Origin: Bacteroidota bacterium
GTDB taxonomy: Bacteria > Bacteroidota > Bacteroidia > Cytophagales > Cyclobacteriaceae
Direction of reading: 5' to 3'
Length of the DNA stretch: 64,000 bases
Assembly (NCBI GenBank): GCA_024280115.1
Contig: JAJRQT010000185.1
Coordinates: 1 to 64,000, forward strand
Made by a program: the position numbers and the translations under genes. The notes below the pieces were generated by a model. That model was not told the DNA's origin. It saw only the letters and a list, made by a program, of their open reading frames with translations, and ran no database searches. Shown here in pieces: positions 53,606 through 63,123 of the stretch (the first letter of the stretch is position 1; every line of letters starts with the position of its first letter).

Positions 53606-54871
53606 ATGCGATTACGAATTATCTTGCTCATTCCAATATTGGCGCTTTGCTCAATTTTAGTAAAAGCTAATACTATTTTCATCTCAATGGATGAAGCCCA
53701 GGCAAATCATCTAAAGGCATATGGAATTGCCTATTGGGTGATTGAACAAGGGGTTGAGGTTGACTGGCTGCTCAACTATAAAGGTGGTAGTTTTATGATT
53801 AATTATTTTCAAAAAATCGAAAATGAGTTGATCATTCGGGGCGTTAGCTATACAATTCTTTCCGATGCGGAACACAACCGTATATTGAGTGAAATTGCCA
53901 ATCCTGCTTCCAATACCGATGTGATGAAATTGGAAAAGGCTCCTAAAATTGCAGTTTATTCACCAAAAAGTGCGCTCCCATGGGACGATGCCGTTACTCT
54001 CGTCCTGACCTATGCTGAAATTCCATACGATGTTATTTTCGATGATGAGGTGATGTATGATGAGCTACCGGAATACGACTGGCTACATCTGCACCATGAA
54101 GATTTCACTGGACAATTTGGGAAATTTGAAGCTTCCTATGCCAATTTCCCGTGGTATAGGCGACAAAAAATGGAATTCATGGAATCTGCCAAAAAGCATG
54201 GATTTTCGAAAGTTTCGGATTTGAAACTTGCTGTTGCGAAGAAAATCCAAACTTATGTCGGTGGTGGTGGATTTTTATTTGCAATGTGCTCGGCTACTGA
54301 CACTTATGACATTGCACTCTCTGCCGAAGGAGTTGATATCTGCAGTTCAGTTTACGATGGCGACCCTCCCGACCCCGCAGCGCAAAGCAAGCTTGATTAT
54401 GCTAAAACTTTTGCTTTTAAAGACTTCAAGCTTCGAATGAATCCATATGAATATGAGTACTCGGATATTGACAATCAACCCGCTGCCCGTGGCTTGACTC
54501 AAAATAATGATTATTTTACCTTATTTGAATTTTCTGCTAAATGGGATCCGATACCCACTATGCTAACTCAAAATCACGAAAAGATTATAAAAGGATTTAT
54601 GGGGCAAACCACTGCATATAAAAAGAAATTAATTAAATCAGATGTAGTTATCCTGGGAGAGACAAATGGCATCGATGAAGTGAAATACCTTCACGGGATA
54701 TTTGGTAAGGGATTCTGGACATTTTATGGTGGCCATGATCCGGAAGACTATCAACACCGTGTTGGAGAAGATCCCACAGATTTAAACCTCCACCCAAACT
54801 CTGCCGGATATCGGTTAATTCTCAATAATATCCTATTTCCCGCAGCAAAAAAGAAAAAGCAAAAAACCTGA
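53606..54871 (+). CDS. secreted protein of unknown function (often labelled asparagine synthetase B)
   Basis: A 421-residue exported protein. A signal peptide (ILLIPILALCSILVKA) is followed by NTIFISMDEAQANHLKAYGIAYWVIEQGVEVDWLLNYKGGSF, a start I recall from Bacteroidota proteins that are labelled asparagine synthetase B in databases. I see neither a glutaminase nor an ATP-pyrophosphatase domain, and an exported protein would have no ATP, so this label is probably wrong. Segments such as PKSALPWDDAVTLVLTYAEIPYDVI, EYDWLHLHHEDFTGQ and YVGGGGFLFAMCSATDTYDIALS, plus a His-rich end (YGGHDPEDYQH), suggest a glutamine-amidotransferase-like or metal-binding fold, without certainty. It is convergent with the porin gene. 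Confidence 0.75.
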   Translation: MRLRIILLIPILALCSILVKANTIFISMDEAQANHLKAYGIAYWVIEQGVEVDWLLNYKGGSFMINYFQKIENELIIRGVSYTILSDAEHNRILSEIANPASNTDVMKLEKAPKIAVYSPKSALPWDDAVTLVLTYAEIPYDVIFDDEVMYDELPEYDWLHLHHEDFTGQFGKFEASYANFPWYRRQKMEFMESAKKHGFSKVSDLKLAVAKKIQTYVGGGGFLFAMCSATDTYDIALSAEGVDICSSVYDGDPPDPAAQSKLDYAKTFAFKDFKLRMNPYEYEYSDIDNQPAARGLTQNNDYFTLFEFSAKWDPIPTMLTQNHEKIIKGFMGQTTAYKKKLIKSDVVILGETNGIDEVKYLHGIFGKGFWTFYGGHDPEDYQHRVGEDPTDLNLHPNSAGYRLILNNILFPAAKKKKQKT

Positions 54872-54946
54872 TCTTGTTCCGAATCAGTATTAAAATCATC
54901 TTAGTAATTCAATTGAAAATGATGGGAAAACCAATGCTTTTCGTGA

Positions 54947-56785
54947 TCAATTAAAAAACATCCAACGAACACCGGCATCAAAAATCCTCTTTTGACCGAT
55001 ATAATGTGGATGTGTAAAATACCCACTATTTGCAGATTGGTTAATATGTTCAAATTTAAGGAATACGGAAAAATGCTCTATTTGAAATTCAAGAAATGCA
55101 TTGGCCACCACATAGGAAGGAATTAAAAAATCATCCTGCAAATAAAACTGTTGCAATACCGGATTATAGTTTGGCGCAAAATATTCGCTTTTATAATTGG
55201 CATCAACTCCTATTGTTACATAAATTTTTTCATCAAAAAGGAAACTGCCAAAGTAAAGCTTCGAATTCACAAAAATTTCCGGGATTCTAAATGAGTTCAC
55301 AGCTTCCTGATCTCCGGTAATCTGAGTATAAATAGCCTCATTTTCCCAAAAGATCTTTTTCCCAAAAACAAAATTTAAATTGAGTCCGAAATGTAATATC
55401 TGAGCTGAACCCGAAGCCTGAGATGGCGTTTGGTCGTAGTCATAATAGATGTTATTCTTCACGTTAGTGACTGATGCGAATGGTTCTATTCTCATGAACT
55501 TATTTCCATATATCAGGCTGCCTTTCAATAAATCGGATGCAGGAGTAGCAAAATTGTTATTCCATTCATGATGATTCCCAAAATAAGTATTCTCAATAAT
55601 TGCAGGTCGATACTGTGTACGCCAATACTCAACTGTAAAAAATTTCATAAAATACGATCCTCCAAACCTGTAATAACCTCCCAAAATATATTCACCGGCA
55701 GCTTTGATATTTTGTAAAGAATCAAAATCATACCTGAGGTTAAAACCTCCGGAATTTTCTATAAACAACTGATCTCCCGGAAGATATCTTGCCCGATGCT
55801 TCACATTTCTGAATTTCACATAAAAGTTGTAAAACATTTTGGCCAAATCCCCTTTCAATCCGAATTCATTGATCATCTGGTTTGTTTGAGTTTGATCCGT
55901 TGTTGAATCAACGTCTATCAGAATCTGATCATAAAAATTCGCATCTGTACTCAAGGGAATGTCTTTATAAAAGTTTCTGTTCTGGATGTATTCAAACGAG
56001 TGATAAAGTTGAAATTCATTTCGTACCTTATACTGATTGTAAACATGCAAGGCTATTCTGAAATCCTGACTTTGGGCATTGTCGAGATTTACATCAGCAT
56101 TGTCATCAAAATAAGAATTGATCGGATCACCCTCCGGAATAACGACGCCACCCTGCTCCCAAACTTTATGATTGATCCTGGACAGGCTTGCCAATCCACG
56201 GTATTTGCCATCTTCAGATTGGTAGTCGGTATTAAGAAAATAAGCTATTGAAGTGGTCTGATTGTCTCCCTTCCCACCGGATGCTACCTGCTTGTCAGCA
56301 TTAATTTTCCTGAAATGAAATCCTGCATTCCAATATGGCGTAATATTCCTTGTGTGCTTTACATTGGTTACGGCTCTACCACTACCCCCCAATACAACAT
56401 CCAGTGGCGTATAAGGTGATTTAGTGTCATAATAATCAATTTTATCCGCCGAAATATAATAGGGAACATAGGCGTCATATCCTGACCTGACGCCAATCTG
56501 GGTGGGCGGGGTATAAAAAACAGGCCGTAAGGCAGTTCCCAGATTTCCAAGATTCACGTATTTATTTTTAAGCTTTTCCACCATACTGAATCTGTGCATG
56601 TTTCCTATGGTAGAATCTACTTTATGGAGATTATCCCTATTATATTTTATATCATCAAATGTCTGGAAATAAGTTGTATATGGACCATAAACCTGTTTCG
56701 TAGAGTCATCCACAATATTGCTTTGAGAAAAAGCGCCTATTGAAATAAATAAGAAAAAAAATATAATTCCGCCCCTAACCCACAT
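54947..56785 (-). CDS. putative porin (Porin_10 family)
   Basis: A 612-residue outer-membrane beta-barrel protein. After a signal peptide (FLFISIGAFSQ) it has the Porin_10 hallmark region YGPYTTYFQTFDDIKYN, YVNLGNLGTALRPVFYTPP and TPLDVVLGGSGRAVTNVKHTRNITPYWN. Alternating strands follow, ending in the aromatic residue needed for barrel assembly (GVRWMFFN). It probably forms a diffusion channel. Its gene is followed five bases later by lpxK on the same strand, an order that suggests an outer-membrane biogenesis operon, the porin being upstream-independent and lpxK... in fact lpxK (57858 to 56791) is transcribed first and the porin follows. Confidence 0.87.
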   Translation of the reverse strand: MWVRGGIIFFFLFISIGAFSQSNIVDDSTKQVYGPYTTYFQTFDDIKYNRDNLHKVDSTIGNMHRFSMVEKLKNKYVNLGNLGTALRPVFYTPPTQIGVRSGYDAYVPYYISADKIDYYDTKSPYTPLDVVLGGSGRAVTNVKHTRNITPYWNAGFHFRKINADKQVASGGKGDNQTTSIAYFLNTDYQSEDGKYRGLASLSRINHKVWEQGGVVIPEGDPINSYFDDNADVNLDNAQSQDFRIALHVYNQYKVRNEFQLYHSFEYIQNRNFYKDIPLSTDANFYDQILIDVDSTTDQTQTNQMINEFGLKGDLAKMFYNFYVKFRNVKHRARYLPGDQLFIENSGGFNLRYDFDSLQNIKAAGEYILGGYYRFGGSYFMKFFTVEYWRTQYRPAIIENTYFGNHHEWNNNFATPASDLLKGSLIYGNKFMRIEPFASVTNVKNNIYYDYDQTPSQASGSAQILHFGLNLNFVFGKKIFWENEAIYTQITGDQEAVNSFRIPEIFVNSKLYFGSFLFDEKIYVTIGVDANYKSEYFAPNYNPVLQQFYLQDDFLIPSYVVANAFLEFQIEHFSVFLKFEHINQSANSGYFTHPHYIGQKRIFDAGVRWMFFN

Positions 56786-56790
56786 ATAAA

Positions 56791-57858
56791 CTATTTTTGC
56801 TCAATTTTTTTAGTCCCTGTATGCATCTTCCTATTTAAATAATTCGCAAAAAAATCTCCATTTTCCAAGAAATACAATTCAATTGGTAAATAAAAAACGG
56901 CATATTCTCTCAAAAACCTTGCCCTTTGTCCCATACTGAGAAGCCTGACCATGTCTTTTTCTGTTGTGAGGAAACATTTATTTGGCTCTTCTATCTGATT
57001 AAAGGAATGCACCAGTTTTTTCAGGTCCCGCTCTGTAAACGAATAATGATCAGGGAATTGTTTATTTGCCAGCAAATTGAAATGATCATCCACATATTTT
57101 TCCAATGGCTTTGAATTTGCGATTCCTGAAAACAGCACAACATTACCACTAAAATCCTCATCGCCAAAAAGTTTTAAAGGCTTCAGATAATTAATTCCTG
57201 TAAAAAACACTTCTTTACCGATACCGCTATATTTTTGAATATTTTCACGAATCAGCAACATTTCATCCTTTTTCAACGATGGAGGACATTTAGTGACCAC
57301 CACACAATCGGCTCTTTTTGCATGTATTCTATATTCTCTCAATAATCCTGACGGCATCACAAAATCATGGTAAAAAGGTCTGTTATAATCATTTAAAAGT
57401 ATGTTTAAATCTCGTTTCACACTTCTGTGCTGGTAGGCATCGTCTAATATTACGACTTCGATATTATTGTCATTTTCAATTATTTTTGAAATGGCCATCG
57501 CTCTTTTTTCACCCACAGCCACTGTAATTTCTCTACCATATTTTGTGAAATATTGAAATGGTTCATCTCCAACAGTACCTGCATGATCATGTTCATTTAC
57601 CTGCCTGAACCCTTTGGTATTCCTGCCATATCCCCTACTTAATATCGCCAGCCTATACTCTTTCTTCATCAACCTGATGAGCAACTCAACAAATGGCGTT
57701 TTTCCCGTACCGCCAACCGTAAGATTGCCAACACTTATAACATACTTGTCAAACTGAATTGATTTCTTCTTCCCGGTATCATAAAGGTGGTTTCTGATAT
57801 CGGTTATCAATTTATATAAAAATGCAAATGGTAAAAGAAGTATCCTCAATAGCGGCAT
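56791..57858 (-). CDS. lpxK: tetraacyldisaccharide 4'-kinase
   Basis: A 355-residue lipid A biosynthesis enzyme that phosphorylates the 4'-position of the disaccharide precursor at the inner membrane. I choose the ATG at 57856-57858, since MPLLRILLLPFAFLYKLIT is the usual membrane-associated start. The upstream ATG at 57939 would extend into the divergent nif3-like gene. The Walker A-like GNLTVGGTGKTP, SRGYGR, VGDEP and the VVILDDAYQHRSVKRDLNI region are all present. It is the first gene of a pair with the Porin_10 gene, five bases apart, so lipid A and outer-membrane protein production may be linked. Confidence 0.93.
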   Translation of the reverse strand: MPLLRILLLPFAFLYKLITDIRNHLYDTGKKKSIQFDKYVISVGNLTVGGTGKTPFVELLIRLMKKEYRLAILSRGYGRNTKGFRQVNEHDHAGTVGDEPFQYFTKYGREITVAVGEKRAMAISKIIENDNNIEVVILDDAYQHRSVKRDLNILLNDYNRPFYHDFVMPSGLLREYRIHAKRADCVVVTKCPPSLKKDEMLLIRENIQKYSGIGKEVFFTGINYLKPLKLFGDEDFSGNVVLFSGIANSKPLEKYVDDHFNLLANKQFPDHYSFTERDLKKLVHSFNQIEEPNKCFLTTEKDMVRLLSMGQRARFLREYAVFYLPIELYFLENGDFFANYLNRKMHTGTKKIEQK

Positions 57859-57909
57859 GATCAAATGGTGGAATTGATTATTTTTGAGCCTCTGCAAAGT
57901 TCTACAATT

Positions 57910-59007
57910 ATGACTAAAATAAAAGACATCATTCAACATTTGGAATCATGGGCTCCACCTGCATACCAGGAAGGCTATGATAACTCAGGGCAAATCACCG
58001 GCAATAAAAACGATGAGGTAAATGGCGTTTTAGTATCACTTGATTGTATTGAGGCCACAATAGATGAAGCCATTGAGAAGAACTGTAATCTAATCATTGC
58101 ACATCATCCAATCATTTTCCGGGGAATAAAAAAACTGACAGGTAAAAATTATATTGAAAGAACGGTTATAAAAGCGATAAAAAATGATATTTCAATATAT
58201 GCCATTCATACAAATCTCGACAATGTAGCTCATGGTGTGAATAAAAAATTTGCAGATAAGCTCAGTTTGATCAACACTAAAATTTTAAAACCAAAAGGAG
58301 CAACGCTGGCTAAGCTCACCACCTTTATACCAAAGGAAAACACAGAAAAGGTCATGGCAGCTTTGCACAAAGCCGGGGCTGGTATGATCGGCGATTACAA
58401 AAATTGCAGTTTTAGAATAGAAGGAACGGGCACTTTTCTCCCTGAAGGAAATGCCAATCCGGCCATCGGAAAAATTGGAATTCCGGAAAAAGTAACAGAG
58501 GACCGGGTGGAGGTCATATTCCCGTCATTCCTGAAAAAGCGAATTTTAGAAACTCTTTTCAAGGTTCATCCCTATGAAGAAGTCGCTTATTATCTACATG
58601 ATCTCGCCAACGAAAATTTGGATATAGGTTCTGGATTGATTGGAGAATTAGAAAATCCAATGGAATCGATGGAATTTATACAAGCGATTAAAAATAATCT
58701 CGAATTATCGATGATCAGGCATACGGCAATTGTAAAAGCTAAAATCAAAAAAGTTGCACTTTGCGGAGGTTCGGGTAGCTTCTTATTACACAACGCTATA
58801 GCCGCCTCAGCCGATATTTTTATTAGTGGCGATTTTAAATACCACGAATTTTTTAATGCTGAAAATCGTATAATAATTGCCGATGTCGGGCACTATGAAA
58901 GCGAACAGTTCACAAAAGAATTAATTTATGAGAATTTAAGTGAAAAATTTGCTAATATTGCACTCCATTTTACGGAAGTGAATACAAATCCTATATTTTA
59001 CGCATAA
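57910..59007 (+). CDS. Nif3-like dinuclear metal-centre hexameric protein
   Basis: A 365-residue cytoplasmic protein of the Nif3/YbgI/YqfO (DUF34) family, often named GTP cyclohydrolase 1 type 2. Start at 57910 (MTKIKDIIQHLESWAPP), since the earlier ATG at 57865 overlaps the divergent lpxK control region. Metal ligands are seen in IIAHHPIIFRGIKKL, YAIHTNLDN and the C-terminal DVGHYESE. The inserted middle domain (about 125-230, with VHPYEEVAYYL) is the PII-like CutA-type insert of the longer versions. Function is debated; it is very widely conserved. The C4 zinc-ribbon gene follows after six bases, a conserved pairing. Confidence 0.9.
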   Translation: MTKIKDIIQHLESWAPPAYQEGYDNSGQITGNKNDEVNGVLVSLDCIEATIDEAIEKNCNLIIAHHPIIFRGIKKLTGKNYIERTVIKAIKNDISIYAIHTNLDNVAHGVNKKFADKLSLINTKILKPKGATLAKLTTFIPKENTEKVMAALHKAGAGMIGDYKNCSFRIEGTGTFLPEGNANPAIGKIGIPEKVTEDRVEVIFPSFLKKRILETLFKVHPYEEVAYYLHDLANENLDIGSGLIGELENPMESMEFIQAIKNNLELSMIRHTAIVKAKIKKVALCGGSGSFLLHNAIAASADIFISGDFKYHEFFNAENRIIIADVGHYESEQFTKELIYENLSEKFANIALHFTEVNTNPIFYA

Positions 59008-59013
59008 TAATTA

Positions 59014-59802
59014 ATGGAAAGTACTGTTGCACAAAAACTAGATTCCTTAAAAAAACTCCAGCAAATTGATTCAAAACTTGACGACATCGTTAAAATCAGA
59101 GGTGCGTTACCTGAAGAGGTTGGAGATTTAGAAGATGAGATAGTTGGGTATCAAACCCGGATATCGAAATACAATGGTGAGATTGATGATCAAAATGATC
59201 AGATATCCAACAACAGAAATGCTATTGTTGAGGCGAATAAGCTGATAAAAAAATATGAAGAGCAGCAAATGAATGTTAGAAATAACAGGGAATATGATGC
59301 TATTACAAAAGAAACTGAGCTGCAATCTTTAGAAATTCAGATTTGCGAAAAGCGAATTAAAGAAGCTGAAGTAAAAATAGAAGCCAAAAAAGTCGAGATC
59401 GGTGAAACTGAAGTAATTCTGAATGAAAGGAATAAAGATCTTGAAAGCAAGAAAAAGGAGCTCATCATGATTACCTCTGAGAGCATGGAGGAAGAAAATA
59501 AGCTCAATGAAAGCAGGGAAAAGGCGGCTTCTAAAGTTGAAGACCGATTATTAAATTCATATAACAAAATAAGAAACAATGCCAGAAATGGTCTGGGAGT
59601 TGTTTCAATAGCAAGAAATGCTTGTGGCGGTTGCTTCAATGTTGTGCCCCCACAAAGACAAGCCGAAGTAAGAGAAAGGAAAAAAATTATCGTTTGCGAA
59701 CACTGCGGAAGAATATTTGTTGATATCGAAGACATTCCGATTGTAGAAGAGAAAAAGAAAAGAACAACGAGAACAAAAACAAAAGCAAAAGCAAAAAAAT
59801 AA
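59014..59802 (+). CDS. C4-type zinc-ribbon coiled-coil protein (DUF164 type)
   Basis: A 262-residue cytoplasmic protein. Residues 5-185 form a long coiled coil rich in Glu, Lys and Asn, including the conserved NNREYDAITKE stretch near 91-101. The C-terminus has the zinc ribbon, Cys pairs in ACGGCF and CEHCGR, as in the zf-RING_7/DUF164 family, followed by a Lys/Arg/Thr tail that could bind nucleic acid. It is in operon with the nif3-like gene, six bases away. The role is unknown, though Nif3-zinc ribbon pairs recur across bacteria. Confidence 0.88.
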   Translation: MESTVAQKLDSLKKLQQIDSKLDDIVKIRGALPEEVGDLEDEIVGYQTRISKYNGEIDDQNDQISNNRNAIVEANKLIKKYEEQQMNVRNNREYDAITKETELQSLEIQICEKRIKEAEVKIEAKKVEIGETEVILNERNKDLESKKKELIMITSESMEEENKLNESREKAASKVEDRLLNSYNKIRNNARNGLGVVSIARNACGGCFNVVPPQRQAEVRERKKIIVCEHCGRIFVDIEDIPIVEEKKKRTTRTKTKAKAKK

Positions 59803-59816
59803 TAGCCAGAAGCGCT

Positions 59817-61304
59817 ATGTTGTTCAAAATATTAACAGAAAAGGCGAATCATGGCATTCGCCTTTTTTCATTTATTTTCTCATTGATAATTTGTCAACAT
59901 AGTTTTGCGACAGATTACCAAGAAGATCACTATCTGAATAAGGCTCTTCATCAATATTTCGACCTACAACTCGATTCATGTAAATTAAGCCTTGGGCGCA
60001 TCGAAGACAATCCATATGGCATCTACCTTGAAATACTTGTTGAGTCCACGAAAATTTTTATTTCTGATGATGTAAATTATTACCGTGCGCAAAAGCAAAA
60101 GGAAGCTCAGTTTTTAAGCAAAATAGATGCTTTTGACGGTCAGGATTCAGTGAAAAATTTTTTAAAGGCTGAACTAAAAATGCAATGGGCATTTATAAAA
60201 CTTAAAAATGGAGATGAGTTTTCAGCCTTTTGGAGTTTGCGACAGGCTTATAATATTGCCAAAGAAAACTCAACGCGATATCCACAGTTTCTTCCATCGT
60301 ATAAGACTCTCGGATTATTACATATTTTATACGGTATTTTTCCGGATAAATACGATTGGATATTATCGCTTTTCGGTATTGAGGGAGATGCAGATCGAGG
60401 AATTATCGAAATTGAAAAAGTATATTTAAGCTCGCATTTTCTATCGCTCGAAAGTGGCATAACCATTGCATTGGCAAAATCATATTTGTTGAATGATGTT
60501 AGCGGCGGAATGGAATATATGTCTAGGATTCATGAAAAAAACAAGTTCTTGCTGACAGACTATGCATTTGTTTTAATTCTCATGAAAAATGCCCAAAGTG
60601 AACTCGCCGAAGAGATTATTTCAGCTTCGGAAAAGAAATACCCTACGCCATTTATACTTCCCCATCTTTACTATTTAAAAGCAGAAATCTTTTTACAGAA
60701 AGGAAAGATAGATGATGCCATCGATAACTATCGGCTATTTATTGCTCATCAAAAAGGTCTAAACCTCATCAAAGATGCACATTATAAAATAGGAATCTGC
60801 TACCTTGTCAAGGATCAGCCAGAATTAGTTGAAGAATATTTTAATAAAGCAAGAGAAAAAGGATGGGCTAAAAATGAAGCCGACAAGTATGCGGAATACG
60901 CATTGAAATCCGAATCCAGATCTAAAAAAGAATTATACGAATTGAGGTATGCAACCGATGGAGGATATTATGAAAAAGCATTAAATATCCGTGAATCTAT
61001 TGAGGAAAATGTATTAAATCCTCATGACCTCTGCGAGTATCTTTACAGGACAGCAAGATTATATCATAAAATGAATAATGAATCTGAAGCACTGGAATAT
61101 TATCGGAAAACCATTGAAGTCCAGAAAAATGAATCCTGGTATTTTGCCCCAAATTCAGCCCTTCAGGCAGGTTTGATATTCAAATCACGGGGAGATGAAA
61201 AATTGGCTGAAATGAATCTAAAACTGATTGGTAATTATAGCGGCTATCCTTATCAAAACAGCATAAAACAAAAGGCTAAGGCAGCAATAAAGGATCTCAA
61301 TTAA
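59817..61304 (+). CDS. tetratricopeptide-repeat protein, exported
   Basis: A 495-residue protein with an N-terminal export signal (GIRLFSFIFSLIICQHSFA) and helical TPR-type repeats. Clear repeats lie at the C-terminal half: PHLYYLKAEIFLQKGKIDDAIDNYRLFI, DAHYKIGICYLVKDQPELVEEYFNKA and EYLYRTARLYHKMNNESEALEYYRKTIEVQKN. TPR proteins act as scaffolds. The ATG at 59817 lies 14 bases after the zinc-ribbon stop. A terminator-shaped hairpin (59839-59868) overlaps codons 8-18. No alternative ATG exists nearby, so this start is kept. The stop codon overlaps that of dnaB on the other strand. Confidence 0.78.
   Translation: MLFKILTEKANHGIRLFSFIFSLIICQHSFATDYQEDHYLNKALHQYFDLQLDSCKLSLGRIEDNPYGIYLEILVESTKIFISDDVNYYRAQKQKEAQFLSKIDAFDGQDSVKNFLKAELKMQWAFIKLKNGDEFSAFWSLRQAYNIAKENSTRYPQFLPSYKTLGLLHILYGIFPDKYDWILSLFGIEGDADRGIIEIEKVYLSSHFLSLESGITIALAKSYLLNDVSGGMEYMSRIHEKNKFLLTDYAFVLILMKNAQSELAEEIISASEKKYPTPFILPHLYYLKAEIFLQKGKIDDAIDNYRLFIAHQKGLNLIKDAHYKIGICYLVKDQPELVEEYFNKAREKGWAKNEADKYAEYALKSESRSKKELYELRYATDGGYYEKALNIRESIEENVLNPHDLCEYLYRTARLYHKMNNESEALEYYRKTIEVQKNESWYFAPNSALQAGLIFKSRGDEKLAEMNLKLIGNYSGYPYQNSIKQKAKAAIKDLN
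59839..59868 (+). terminator. terminator-shaped hairpin inside 5' end of TPR gene
   Basis: AAAAGGCGAAT and ATTCGCCTTTT form a perfect 11-bp stem with a six-base loop (CATGGC), followed by more T. It lies 37 bases after the zinc-ribbon gene and looks like its terminator, yet it falls within the signal-peptide codons of the next gene. Confidence 0.7.
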
Positions 61305-62866
61305 AAAGGAGCGGTGCCCGGAGGAACGCCCTTATCCCCTTGATCCGATTTATTAGCTTTACTTTGGAAGGTAATGGTATTGGTCTCCTGGTTAAACTGA
61401 CCTTCAAAATTATCTCCTGATGGAAATCCCCCATATTGGCTTCCTGAATCGAGGTCACAGAATTTTGTGAATTTGCCAATAAATTTCAATTTCGAAGTAT
61501 CCAGCGAACCATTTCTATGCTTGGCGATAATTACCTCTCCCACTCCCTGCACACTGTTACCATCTTCATCTGCGGTGATACCGTAATATTCAGGTCTGTA
61601 TAAAAATAGTACCATATCTGCATCTTGCTCAATGGAGCCTGATTCCCTTAAATCTGAAAGTTGGGGTCGCTTATCTCCTCCCCTTACTTCTACCGCTCTA
61701 CTCAATTGGGAAAGTGCAATGATCGGAATGTTCAGCTCTTTGGCAATATTTTTTAATGATCTTGAGATTGCGGCAATTTCCTGCTCCCTGTTTCCCTGGC
61801 CTCCACCACCTCTTGAGTTATCTCCTGACATCAACTGCAGATAGTCAATAATAATGAGTTCTACCCCATGTTGAGCGACCAGTTTTCTGGCCTTTGCTCT
61901 AAGTTCTAAAATCGTTAATGCCGGTGTATCATCGATAAAAATTGGTGCGTCTGATAACTTGGCGGTCTTATGGATCAATTGCTCCCATTCGTAGTCTTCC
62001 AGGTTCCCTTTTTTAATTTTATCACTTTCGAGTTCAGCTTCTGCAGAAATCAACCTGTTAACCAATTGAATACTTGACATTTCAAGTGAAAAAATGGCAA
62101 CGGCTTTATTGAAATCTACAGCAGCATTTCTCATGGCCGAGACAATAAACGCTGTTTTTCCCATACCAGGGCGTGCGGCTATAATCACCAAATCAGATTT
62201 CTGCCAACCGGAAGTCACCCTGTCAAGAGCTGTAAATCCTGTAGGAATACCTGTCAGTCCATCCGCTTGTTGCTTTTTAATTTCCAGCTCCAATATAGCC
62301 TCATGCATAATCGATCGCATATCGGCATAATTTTTCCTGATATTTATTTCAGAAACATCAAACAGCGCCTGTTCTGTTTTATCTAACAGTGCAAATACAT
62401 CTACGGTATCTTCATAAGCTTCCTTGTGGATTTCAGAAGCCACTCTTATCAATTCTCTTTTTATCGCTTTTTCAATAATGATCCTGGAGTGGTACTCAAT
62501 ATGAGCTGCTGAGTTTACCCTGGATGTCAATTCAGTGATGTAATAAGCGCCACCGACAAATTCAAGCTTTCCTTTTTTACGGAGGTGATTAGTAACGGTT
62601 AACAGGTCAACAGGTTCGGAATTATTGAAAAGATCGACAATGGAAGCATAAATTTCCTTATGGTTATCTTTATAAAAAGTATCGGGTTTTAATATGTCAA
62701 TTACATTTGTAAGGGCATCCTTCTCCAGCATTAAGGCGCCGAGCACAGCTTCTTCAAGATCCACTGCCTGCGGAGGCACCTTTCCAAGGCTTGCTCCCAA
62801 ATCCTGGCTTACCAATGCTCTTGTTTTTGTCCCTAGCCTTCCTGATTGAGATTTGCCTGTTTCCAT
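61301..62866 (-). CDS. dnaB: replicative DNA helicase
   Basis: A 521-residue hexameric helicase that unwinds DNA at the replication fork. The N-terminal domain begins GKVPPQAVDLEEAVLGALMLEKDAL. The RecA-like domain has Walker A in AARPGMGKTAF, IFSLEMSSIQLVNRL, the IIIDYLQLMSG Walker B and SQLSRAVEVRGGDKRPQLSDLRESGSIEQDADMVLFLYR, all in standard order. The tail is Gly/Asn/Gln-rich and ends KGVPPGTAPF. No intein is present. Its stop codon overlaps that of the convergent TPR gene. Confidence 0.96.
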   Translation of the reverse strand: METGKSQSGRLGTKTRALVSQDLGASLGKVPPQAVDLEEAVLGALMLEKDALTNVIDILKPDTFYKDNHKEIYASIVDLFNNSEPVDLLTVTNHLRKKGKLEFVGGAYYITELTSRVNSAAHIEYHSRIIIEKAIKRELIRVASEIHKEAYEDTVDVFALLDKTEQALFDVSEINIRKNYADMRSIMHEAILELEIKKQQADGLTGIPTGFTALDRVTSGWQKSDLVIIAARPGMGKTAFIVSAMRNAAVDFNKAVAIFSLEMSSIQLVNRLISAEAELESDKIKKGNLEDYEWEQLIHKTAKLSDAPIFIDDTPALTILELRAKARKLVAQHGVELIIIDYLQLMSGDNSRGGGGQGNREQEIAAISRSLKNIAKELNIPIIALSQLSRAVEVRGGDKRPQLSDLRESGSIEQDADMVLFLYRPEYYGITADEDGNSVQGVGEVIIAKHRNGSLDTSKLKFIGKFTKFCDLDSGSQYGGFPSGDNFEGQFNQETNTITFQSKANKSDQGDKGVPPGTAPF

Positions 62867-63072
62867 ATTAAAAGATACGAATAATGCTGGTGAAAATTTA
62901 AGAATTAATCACAAACTTAGATCAATTGCAGAGGTTCTGAAAAGAAATGTTAAAATATAGTTACCCCATAACTTTTCCACTGATATCAGTGATTATCCAC
63001 AAGGGTAATCCACACTTCCTTCAGGATCTTTACCTATCAATTTCACTTCATAAAAAGGAGTGTTTCATTATA

Positions 63073-63103
63073 TTTGACACAAGTTCATTTTATTCTATCT
63101 TTG
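63073..63103 (+). promoter_or_regulatory. mpl promoter, exact Bacteroidota consensus
   Basis: TTTG (63073-63076) and TATCTTTG (63096-63103) are separated by exactly 19 bases. The expected transcript start is about 14 bases before the ATG at 63124. Confidence 0.78.
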
Positions 63104-63123
63104 AAACGATAATTACCTGATAG

